Shown here in pieces: positions 1-5,526 of a DNA stretch of 5,526 bases. The notes under the pieces were generated by a model, which did no database searches, was not told the DNA's origin, and saw only the letters and a list, made by a program, of their open reading frames with translations. Positions within the stretch are counted from its first letter, which is position 1, and each line of letters opens with the position of its first letter. The stretch spans positions 1 to 5,526 of the forward strand of contig CAMTOW010000173.1 of the NCBI GenBank assembly GCA_947074245.1, read 5' to 3'. The DNA is from an uncultured Bacteroidales bacterium (lineage in GTDB: Bacteria; Bacteroidota; Bacteroidia; Bacteroidales; JAUNSR01). The position numbers were made by a program, and so were the translations under genes.

Positions 1-1064
1 TGAAGTTTACCGTAAACAAAGCCGGCAATATCCGTTTCGGTATGGCGGCGATCAAAGGTGTAGGTGAAAACGTGGTACTGAGCATTCTGAAAGAACGTAA
101 AGAGAACGGCCCATTCACCGGAATTTTCGATTTCATCGAACGAGTGAACCTGAGCGCGATCAACCGAAAAGCGATTGAGGCGCTCGCCTTAGGGGGAGCG
201 TTTGACAACTTCCCGGAACTGAAACGCGAACAATATTTCGCCGTAGTAAACAACAAGGGAGAAACCTTCCTTGAGGTATTGGTACGCTACGGAAATAAAT
301 TCCAGTTGGATAAAAACACGGCGGTCAACTCCTTATTCGGAGGATCAGACGCCGTAGAAGTGGCGCGTCCGGAGATTCCTCTCTATGAACCGTGGGGAGA
401 CCTGGAACGATTGAATAAAGAGAAAGACTATGTAGGGATCTACCTATCGGCGCATCCGTTGGACGAATTCAAGATCGCACTTGATTTCGGCTGTAATACG
501 CAACTTGCCGAATTCGCCAATCCGGATCAGCTGAGAAACCGGGAGATCGTGATGGGTGGAATCGTAACCGGATTCCGAGAGGGAATGACTAAGAAAGGAA
601 ATCCGTTCGGTATTCTGAAACTGGAAGACTATTCGGGTTCGTTTGAAATTCCGCTATTCGGAAACGATTTTCCGGAATATCGCAAGTACGGATATAACGG
701 TATGTATCTGCTGATTCACGGAAAATTCCAACCGAAACGATTTAACCCAGAAGATTTCGAATTCAAAATCGGAACCGTAGAACTCCTACCCGACGTGAAA
801 GAGAAAATGATCGAGTCGATGACTATCGGCATTCCACTTCAGGAGATCCATACTACTTTGGTGAATACGATCAATACGATGTTGCCCCCTACGAAAGACT
901 CAAAAACGGAATTATTCTTTGAAGTGTATGATCCGGAAAATAACAATAAGGTCAAGTTGTTTTCGCGTTCTAGAAAAATAACTGTGAATAAAGAACTTAT
1001 CAATTTCATTAACGAGAATGAACATCTTTATTTCAAAATTAATGACCGCGAACCGAAGGTGTAA
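1..1064 (+). CDS. dnaE: DNA polymerase III subunit alpha, C-terminal part (5' end outside window)
   Basis: This is the catalytic subunit of the replicative DNA polymerase. The frame is open from the left edge (first full codon at base 3) to TAA at 1062-1064, giving about 353 residues, roughly the last quarter to third of a family that usually exceeds 1,100 residues. Seen in order, numbering from Met at 42: a helix-hairpin-helix segment starting AAIKGVGENVV (about 2-55), which follows the palm/fingers region in this family; NSLFGG (96-101), at the place of the internal beta-clamp-binding motif; the highly conserved GIYLSAHPLD (132-141); and an OB-fold nucleic-acid-binding domain (about 167-232, from EIVMGGIVTGFRE to HGKFQPK). 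The polymerase active site and PHP domain lie outside the window. The Met at 42 is internal and not a start, because typical DnaE sequence (FTVNKAGNIRFG) precedes it in frame. No terminator hairpin follows the stop, so some read-through into trxA is possible. Identification is secure. Confidence 0.96.
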   Translation, partial: KFTVNKAGNIRFGMAAIKGVGENVVLSILKERKENGPFTGIFDFIERVNLSAINRKAIEALALGGAFDNFPELKREQYFAVVNNKGETFLEVLVRYGNKFQLDKNTAVNSLFGGSDAVEVARPEIPLYEPWGDLERLNKEKDYVGIYLSAHPLDEFKIALDFGCNTQLAEFANPDQLRNREIVMGGIVTGFREGMTKKGNPFGILKLEDYSGSFEIPLFGNDFPEYRKYGYNGMYLLIHGKFQPKRFNPEDFEFKIGTVELLPDVKEKMIESMTIGIPLQEIHTTLVNTINTMLPPTKDSKTELFFEVYDPENNNKVKLFSRSRKITVNKELINFINENEHLYFKINDREPKV

Positions 1065-1079
1065 GTATTTTTTTTTATT

Positions 1080-1110
1080 TTTGGAGAGATTATAAAACAA
1101 ATTACTTTAC
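1080..1110 (+). promoter_or_regulatory. Candidate Bacteroides-type promoter for trxA
   Basis: TTTG at 1080-1083 could serve as the -33 box. After 19 bases, TACTTTAC at 1103-1110 matches the Bacteroidetes -7 consensus TAnnTTTG at five of six defined positions (last G replaced by C). Transcription would then start a few bases downstream, leaving a short leader before ATG at 1131. A competing perfect -7 match, TATTTTTG, lies at 1076-1083, but no TTTG stands at a suitable distance upstream. AT-rich sequence makes chance matches likely, so this is tentative. Confidence 0.4.
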
Positions 1111-1130
1111 AAACATAAATCTCCACACCC

Positions 1131-1448
1131 ATGGCAGTACATTTTAAAGACGCAAGCGTAAAAGAGCTTATCGCATCAGGAAAACCGGTAGTTATTGATT
1201 TCTGGGCAGAATGGTGCGGACCGTGCCGTATGGTAGCTCCAATCATCGATGAATTGGCAGACGAATACGAAGGTCGCGTAGCAATCGGTAAATATAACGT
1301 AGATGAAGAAACAGAATTAAGCTCTGAATTCGGAATCCGTAATATCCCTACGATCCTATTCTTCAAAGGTGGCGAACTTGTTGACAAACAAGTAGGTGCA
1401 GCTCCTAAAGCAGCTATTCAAGCTAAAGTAGACGCTATCGCAGAATAA
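1131..1448 (+). CDS. trxA: Thioredoxin
   Basis: A small cytoplasmic dithiol-disulfide oxidoreductase that, as a family, reduces protein disulfides using electrons from thioredoxin reductase. It has 105 residues, the usual size for a single-domain thioredoxin, with no signal peptide. The classic active site WCGPC lies at residues 28-32 (catalytic Cys29 and Cys32), preceded by VVIDFWAEW with the buried Asp23. The cis-proline is Pro73 in GIRNIPTI, and LFFKGGE (76-82) forms the usual strand and turn after it. ATG at 1131 is the only reasonable start, giving the normal N-terminus; no Shine-Dalgarno sequence precedes it, as is common in Bacteroidetes. The gene starts 66 bases after dnaE and ends 22 bases before a strong terminator. 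All key residues are present, so it should be functional. The TrxA assignment rests on canonical length, motif and lack of an export signal; other thioredoxin paralogues may exist elsewhere in the genome. Confidence 0.97.
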   Translation: MAVHFKDASVKELIASGKPVVIDFWAEWCGPCRMVAPIIDELADEYEGRVAIGKYNVDEETELSSEFGIRNIPTILFFKGGELVDKQVGAAPKAAIQAKVDAIAE

Positions 1449-1469
1449 TCGTCTGAACAAGAAATAGAT

Positions 1470-1513
1470 AACGGTAAAATTTCGGTTTCCAATCGAGATT
1501 TTACCGTTTTTTT
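1470..1513 (+). terminator. Intrinsic terminator after trxA
   Basis: A perfect 11-bp stem pairs AACGGTAAAAT (1470-1480) with ATTTTACCGTT (1498-1508) around a 17-base loop, which can itself form a 3-bp TCG/CGA extension. Seven T residues (1507-1513) follow, two of them shared with the stem. It sits 22 bases after the trxA stop and should end the trxA (or dnaE-trxA) transcript. Confidence 0.9.
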
Positions 1514-1896
1514 ATATCCGAAACCGACCCAAGCGGAACCATACACCAAATATGTAAAAACATCCAGACGAGATTCAAAAAACACCTTACCTACCGGATC
1601 GCGTCACCGCTATCAATATTCTTTTATATCACCCTATTTAGCGACACATTACATCCCAAATCGCCATATCTTTTTCAAATTAACGCTTGCATATTTTATT
1701 TTCTTTATATAACTTAGATAAAACGACATTAAACCTTTTGCTGAAAAAAGAACAGGAAAACAAAATATGATGAAATATCTATTCAAATTACCAAAACCTA
1801 CAATCTTATAATAAACTAATAATCAAGATTACAAGGCTTTAAATTGATTAGGTTGCTGAGCTGAGAATTATTAATTATTATTTTAATAAGAAAATT
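1514..1896. other. AT-rich intergenic region without a recognised gene
   Basis: These 383 bases separate the trxA terminator from the next start codon. No frame carries a believable protein: the best open stretch near the 3' end is a 14-codon ORF at 1767-1811 (MMKYLFKLPKPTIL). No tRNA, riboswitch or perfect TAnnTTTG promoter match was found; TATCTTTT at 1667-1674 is a five-of-six match without a well placed -33 box. Small features near the downstream gene are a 6-bp inverted repeat AATCTT/AAGATT (1802-1807 and 1825-1830), a tandem CTGAG pair within 1856-1865, and a 7-bp inverted repeat TTATTAA/TTAATAA (1868-1874 and 1883-1889) just before the start codon. The region presumably holds the promoter and leader of the gene at 1897, but I cannot place them. 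Confidence 0.6.
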
Positions 1897-3291
1897 ATGA
1901 AAAAACAATTACTAACTCTTGCTTTATGTATTTCTACATCTTGTCTTATTGATGCTAACGCACAGAAGTCCGCAACAGGATACGCGCATCAAAGTATAGA
2001 CGGTGTAACATTTTTCGGTATTTCAGACAACGGACTTTGGGCAGTGGGAAACTGCCAAAACAGTGATGGAGAGGAAAAGAATCCAACCTTATGGAACCTT
2101 ACGAACAACGAACTAACCGTATTAGCCCCCAACGAAGATTTTATAGGCTGCCTTAAGGATATTTCGGATAACGGAATAGCCGTAGGAAGAATGAACGGTG
2201 ACTTTTTTTCAGGAATTCCAGCATATTATAAAGAGGGAGAATGGTATGCACTTCCGCTTCCTGCCGAATACAACGCAGGCTGCGTGACTTCGCTAACACC
2301 CGACGGAAGAGTCATGGTAGGATTCGTGGTAAAATATCCGGGCGGGGGAATGACCGGTTTTGAAACCGTTCCCGCAAAATGGACAGACGGCGCAATCGAA
2401 ATTTTCGACGTACCTACCAACAAGTACGGAGATAAAAATATGAATGACAAATTCACGCATGTTTCCAGCGACGGAAATAAGATGGCGGGACATTTATCAT
2501 TCAGCATTCTACCGGATGTCACTCCGTTTTATTATGAAAATGGAGAATGGACACATATCGGCAGCGATATATACAATCGCTACGACGATATGTCGGTTTT
2601 GGAGATCATGAATACCAGTCATGATATGAAATGGGTAACAGGACATATCGAATACGATACATATCATGAATCAGACCAATGGGATGGACAATGGTCGATA
2701 TTCAGACATTTCGTCTATAATACAGAAACAAAAGATTTAATTCTTGACCTTGAGAGCGGACCATCGGGAATGGGCGTAGCGATCACAAACGAAGGCGTTC
2801 AATTCATCGGATGCCCACATAACTATCCATGGCGTCAATCTTATCTTAAAATACCCGGAGAGGATGAATATCAATCCATGACTCAATACATCAACGACGC
2901 ATATAACTATGATGTAACTGATCTAGGATATACCGAATTCGGCACAGTGATGGGTAGTTCGGAAGACGGAAAAACCCTTATCGGATTTTACTCACCGGGA
3001 AATAACTGGTGCCTACACCTTAGCGAACCGATTCAGGCAGAAGAAACAGATGCAATTCGGACAACCAACGTCAAACAGGCAAACATGAATGCATTCGTTT
3101 ACGGAAAACGATTGATCGTGAACGGCGATGTAGAGAAAGTACAGATCTCAACACCATCCGGACACTTGATCAAAGACGTAAATTACTCGGGCGAATCCAT
3201 CGACATTTCTTCTTTGGAAAAAGGCGTTTACATCATCGCTTTGATCAACAAAGACAAACAGAACGCCAATTCAAAAATCATCATCCGCTAA
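1897..3291 (+). CDS. Exported HAF-like repeat (probable beta-propeller) protein with C-terminal type IX-like sorting tail
   Basis: Function unknown. The 464 residues begin with a signal peptide (MKK, hydrophobic LLTLALCI, probable signal peptidase I site after ANA at 20-22). Cys16 lacks a good lipobox, so a soluble or surface protein is more likely than a lipoprotein. The body has seven spaced motifs of the form S-x-D/N-G-x3-5-G: 42-51 ISDNGLWAVG, 89-97 ISDNGIAVG, 132-142, 189-198 VSSDGNKMAG, 239-249 (degenerate), 296-305 ITNEGVQFIG and 353-363. Most are followed by an aromatic strand such as PTLWNL, PAYYKEGEW or TPFYYENGEW. This is the pattern of HAF-type extracellular repeats and suggests a seven-bladed propeller, which is an inference. 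Residues about 398-464 resemble the type A sorting domain of the type IX secretion system: a VQISTPSGHLIKDV strand, IDISSLEKGVYII, and a final KIIIR. No catalytic motif is visible. ATG at 1897 is chosen because it gives the signal peptide directly. Terminators on both sides suggest a single-gene unit. Confidence 0.85.
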   Translation: MKKQLLTLALCISTSCLIDANAQKSATGYAHQSIDGVTFFGISDNGLWAVGNCQNSDGEEKNPTLWNLTNNELTVLAPNEDFIGCLKDISDNGIAVGRMNGDFFSGIPAYYKEGEWYALPLPAEYNAGCVTSLTPDGRVMVGFVVKYPGGGMTGFETVPAKWTDGAIEIFDVPTNKYGDKNMNDKFTHVSSDGNKMAGHLSFSILPDVTPFYYENGEWTHIGSDIYNRYDDMSVLEIMNTSHDMKWVTGHIEYDTYHESDQWDGQWSIFRHFVYNTETKDLILDLESGPSGMGVAITNEGVQFIGCPHNYPWRQSYLKIPGEDEYQSMTQYINDAYNYDVTDLGYTEFGTVMGSSEDGKTLIGFYSPGNNWCLHLSEPIQAEETDAIRTTNVKQANMNAFVYGKRLIVNGDVEKVQISTPSGHLIKDVNYSGESIDISSLEKGVYIIALINKDKQNANSKIIIR

Positions 3292-3353
3292 CAGAGCATA
3301 ATGAATTTTGTTTTCCTGACATCATTCAGATAACTTAATCAAAACGAATCATG

Positions 3354-3396
3354 AAGCCCCACTCTACCCAATGGTAGAGCGGGGCTTTCTCGTTTG
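3354..3396 (+). terminator. Probable intrinsic terminator after the propeller gene
   Basis: A strong GC-rich hairpin pairs AAGCCCC plus CTCTACC (3354-3360, 3362-3368) with GGTAGAG plus GGGGCTT (3373-3379, 3381-3387), with one A/C mismatch in the middle and a CAAT loop. The tract after it, TTTCTCGTTT, is interrupted rather than a clean T run, so termination may be less efficient than at the trxA hairpin. It begins 62 bases after the stop at 3291 and insulates the downstream DUF4861 gene. Confidence 0.75.
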
Positions 3397-3490
3397 ACAA
3401 CAACACGACGGATCAACAAATAAAGATGAGAGTAGAATCGGATTGAACCATTGTTTTAAGGTGCTTGTTTTAATCGTTAAAATACGAGCT

Positions 3491-4861
3491 ATGAAAATAA
3501 GACTCCATCCTATTCTTTTGTGCATGTGTCTGCTCCTGCTTTCGTACGGATGTTCTCAGAAATTCGAGCGCATTACGATTTTTCTGAAAAATCCGGCAGA
3601 CATCAATTATAAGGATGCTCCCATCGTGATCCATCGCAGCGCATTCGATATCGCAGATTCGACTCTAATCCCCATTATCATCGATCAGCATGGAAACTAT
3701 GTGCCATGCCAGAGCGATGATACAAATCAGGATGGCATTTGGGATGAATTGACCTTCGTATATGATTTCGATCGATTCGACTCACTTCATGTGTATATCG
3801 AATGGATGAAGCCGAATCAACTTCCTCAATTCGAACAGCGAACCAATGTACGTATCGCGAAAATGAGTCCGAACAAAGGCCCCTTGAAAGAGGTGAAAAT
3901 GGATTATCACACGCACGACCTAACGGCAATGCGCAACTTTAACCCCTATCAATTGGAAGGCCCCTCTCTTGAAAACGACAACATCGGGTTCAGGCATATA
4001 TTCGACGGCTCTAAAACACACAGCCTGATGGGGAAACGAACTCAAAAAATGGTATTAGACAGTGTGGGAATCATGACAGACGGCACGGTAGGCGACACCT
4101 ACCATAATCTGGCAGGATGGGGAATGGATCTTTTGAAAGCGTCGAACTCGACCGGGATCGGAGGCATCTCTCTCCTGACGGACAGCGCCCATATCCGACT
4201 AGGAGTCGCGAATACGTTTGAAACGGACAATGTAGATTCATGCTCTTATACTCTGATCGCGGAAGGACCGATACGAAGCATCGTGCGATTCGATTATTTC
4301 GGATGGGACACGGGGAAAAAGAAAATGAACGTAACGGAATATATCACCATACGCGCCGGAGAACGAGGATATGAGGTAAAAGTGATAACCGAAGAACAAC
4401 CGGACAGCTGTTTCATCGCCACAGGAATACCTATCCAAAACCTGAAAGAAGAGAATGAAACCGAGTGGGAAAGCAATTTGAACTTCAGAGATTACGAAGA
4501 GGGATTCGTAGCGATGATGACTCATGCACTCCAAAGCCCCAGGGATCAATACTATCTTGGAATGGCTATCGTGATACCGAAAGAGAACTTCGTAAAAACA
4601 TTCACACCCGGAAAAAAGAAAAAAGACTTATTGAACGACCAATGGAGCGCGGCGCTCAAAAAAAATAAAAATCAGGAGATCAGCTATTACGTATACGGTT
4701 GCTGGGAATTGAGCGACGAAGGATTCAAAAGCGCCGATTATTTCGTTGATTTCATCGATAAGAACGTTATCCGGCTCAACCATCCGATCGAATGGAAAAT
4801 AACCGGCGTAGCCAATACGCTACCCCCGGTAATCAGCAATAAAATCAATGAGACATTATAA
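3491..4861 (+). CDS. DUF4861-family envelope lipoprotein
   Basis: Recognised as a DUF4861-type protein, a family found mostly in Bacteroidetes, often near carbohydrate-degradation genes; no activity is assigned here. ATG at 3491 is preferred over an in-frame TTG at 3443, because it gives a standard lipoprotein signal directly: MKIR, hydrophobic LLCMCLLLL, then LSYGC with Cys21 as the lipidation site (Tyr at -2 is not ideal). The mature protein starts with a strand-rich region and a calcium-loop-like stretch DTNQDGIWDEL (77-87). The most family-like segment spans about 156-225: EGPSLENDNIGFRHIFDG, GKRTQKMVLDSVG, then YHNLAGWGMDLLK. The rest looks beta-rich (VTEYITIRAGERGYEVKV, 281-298) and ends with an aromatic YYVYGCWE region (399-406). 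Length is 456 residues. A galactose-mutarotase-like or sandwich fold is possible but unproven. The stop is 20 bases from the next start and no hairpin lies between, so co-transcription with the pullulanase gene is likely. No convincing promoter is visible upstream. Confidence 0.82.
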   Translation: MKIRLHPILLCMCLLLLSYGCSQKFERITIFLKNPADINYKDAPIVIHRSAFDIADSTLIPIIIDQHGNYVPCQSDDTNQDGIWDELTFVYDFDRFDSLHVYIEWMKPNQLPQFEQRTNVRIAKMSPNKGPLKEVKMDYHTHDLTAMRNFNPYQLEGPSLENDNIGFRHIFDGSKTHSLMGKRTQKMVLDSVGIMTDGTVGDTYHNLAGWGMDLLKASNSTGIGGISLLTDSAHIRLGVANTFETDNVDSCSYTLIAEGPIRSIVRFDYFGWDTGKKKMNVTEYITIRAGERGYEVKVITEEQPDSCFIATGIPIQNLKEENETEWESNLNFRDYEEGFVAMMTHALQSPRDQYYLGMAIVIPKENFVKTFTPGKKKKDLLNDQWSAALKKNKNQEISYYVYGCWELSDEGFKSADYFVDFIDKNVIRLNHPIEWKITGVANTLPPVISNKINETL

Positions 4862-4881
4862 GGGATAAAACTATCTACCGA

Positions 4882-5526
4882 ATGAAAAAGATCCTTTTAT
4901 TTATTATGACCATCAGCCTATTAACCGGTTGCTATCGTCAATCGCCAACGTATAAATCCTGGGAAAACTTTCCGGAATTTCCTGTTGAGAATTTAGGAGC
5001 CCTGTATACTCCGACAGGAACGACATTTAATCTGTGGGCCCCCACGGCTTCGTATGCCGAACTATTATTATATAATCAGGGGTCGGGAGGAGATCCGGTT
5101 AAAATCATCAACATGCTACCTCAAGCCGGCAGCCCGGTATGGAGCGTGTCTGACGGAGGCGATATGGCCGGAATGTTTTATACCTTCCGGGTACAGATCG
5201 ACAGCGTTTGGTATGAAGAAACACCCGGCATCTGGGCGAAAGCCGTAGGCGTGAACGGAAAAAGAGCCGCAATTGTAGATATGGCCAAAACCAATCCGGA
5301 AGGATGGGAAAACGATAAACGCCCCGAGCAGAAATCCTTTGCCGATATCATCATTTATGTACTGCATCATCGAGATATGACGGTATCCCCCACCTCGGGA
5401 ATAAAAAACAAAGGAAAATTCATCGCTTGGACTGAAACAGGAACCAAAAGTACGGACGGAGAGATGACGGGGATCGACCACATCAAGGATTTGGGCGTGA
5501 CGCATGTACACATCCTTCCTTCTTTC
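4882..5526 (+). CDS. pulA: Type I pullulanase lipoprotein, N-terminal part (3' end outside window)
   Basis: An alpha-glucan debranching enzyme of family GH13, which as a family hydrolyses alpha-1,6 links in pullulan, glycogen or amylopectin. The 215 residues seen start with a clear lipoprotein signal: MKKILLFIMTISLLTGC, lipobox LTGC, Cys17, so it should be anchored in the envelope. Residues about 38-125 form a CBM48-like N-terminal domain (TTFNLWAPTASYAELLLYN; then PGIWAKAVGVNGKRA at 115-129). The GH13 barrel begins near 154: ADIIIYVLHHRDMTVSPTSG (154-173), GIKNKGKF (173-180), then TGIDHIKDLGVTHVHILPSF (196-215), typical of type I pullulanases just before catalytic region I. The catalytic Asp, Glu and Asp and the YNWGYDP signature lie beyond the edge, so activity cannot be judged. 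The family is usually about 600-700 residues. ATG at 4882 gives the signal peptide; no good ribosome binding site lies close by. It follows the DUF4861 gene by 20 bases. Confidence 0.92.
   Translation, partial: MKKILLFIMTISLLTGCYRQSPTYKSWENFPEFPVENLGALYTPTGTTFNLWAPTASYAELLLYNQGSGGDPVKIINMLPQAGSPVWSVSDGGDMAGMFYTFRVQIDSVWYEETPGIWAKAVGVNGKRAAIVDMAKTNPEGWENDKRPEQKSFADIIIYVLHHRDMTVSPTSGIKNKGKFIAWTETGTKSTDGEMTGIDHIKDLGVTHVHILPSF

Noticed and set aside
1068..1082. T-rich run after dnaE as a terminator
   Set aside because: No stable stem precedes it; only a 3-bp ACC/GGT pairing is possible. It fits better as part of the trxA promoter region.
1110..1117. CAAACATA, a perfect reverse-strand match to TAnnTTTG
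   Set aside because: There is no CAAA at the right distance for a -33 box and no minus-strand gene for it to serve.
1028..1387. 119-codon minus-strand ORF across trxA
   Set aside because: It is antisense to a clear thioredoxin gene, its translation is low-complexity Ser-rich, and it resembles no family. The same holds for the other minus-strand frames at 2226-2522, 3678-3929, 4238-4549 and 5116-5511.
1767..1811. 14-codon ORF (MMKYLFKLPKPTIL)
   Set aside because: Too short, in AT-rich sequence where such frames arise by chance, with no supporting ribosome binding site or known leader-peptide pattern.
3362..3380. CTCTACCCAATGGTAGAGC resembles a tRNA D-arm
   Set aside because: No acceptor, anticodon or T arm surrounds it. 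The symmetry extends to flanking GCCCC/GGGGC, so a terminator hairpin explains it.
3443..3490. In-frame TTG-initiated extension adding 16 residues to the DUF4861 protein
   Set aside because: It would put a hydrophobic stretch and a charged KIRA before the real lipoprotein signal. ATG at 3491 gives a normal signal peptide at once.
4465..4668. 67-codon plus-strand ORF inside the DUF4861 gene
   Set aside because: A shifted-frame shadow rich in Arg and Lys, lying inside an intact recognised coding frame.

Overview
This window reads as chromosomal DNA of a Bacteroidales bacterium (Bacteroides/Parabacteroides/Tannerella-like). The evidence is protein content: a Bacteroidetes-style DnaE C-terminus followed by thioredoxin, a secreted protein with a Por/type IX-like C-terminal tail, a DUF4861 lipoprotein and a lipoprotein-type pullulanase. 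Start codons lack strong Shine-Dalgarno sequences, and one Bacteroides-type promoter (TTTG ... TAnnTTTG) can be proposed. Genus is not resolved from sequence alone. All supported genes lie on the + strand.

Layout. (1) 1-1064: the C-terminal part of replicative DNA polymerase III alpha (dnaE), cut by the left edge. (2) 1131-1448: thioredoxin (trxA) with an intact WCGPC site, behind a plausible promoter and closed by a strong intrinsic terminator at 1470-1513. (3) 1514-1896: an AT-rich gap with no convincing gene. (4) 1897-3291: an exported protein of unknown function, built from about seven HAF-like repeats (probable beta-propeller) plus a C-terminal domain resembling the type A sorting domain of the type IX secretion system. 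It is followed by a GC-rich hairpin, a probable terminator, at 3354-3396. (5) 3491-4861: a DUF4861-family lipoprotein. (6) 4882 to the right edge: the first 215 residues of a type I pullulanase lipoprotein, 20 bases after the DUF4861 stop.

How the parts work together. dnaE and trxA are housekeeping genes. The propeller gene sits between two terminators and is probably transcribed alone. The last two genes look like one operon whose products are both anchored in the envelope; the pullulanase points to alpha-glucan (pullulan, glycogen or starch alpha-1,6 branch) breakdown and gives the best available clue to a role for the DUF4861 protein. No mobile element, CRISPR array, tRNA or rRNA was seen. 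The least explained items are the seven-repeat exported protein and the DUF4861-pullulanase pair.
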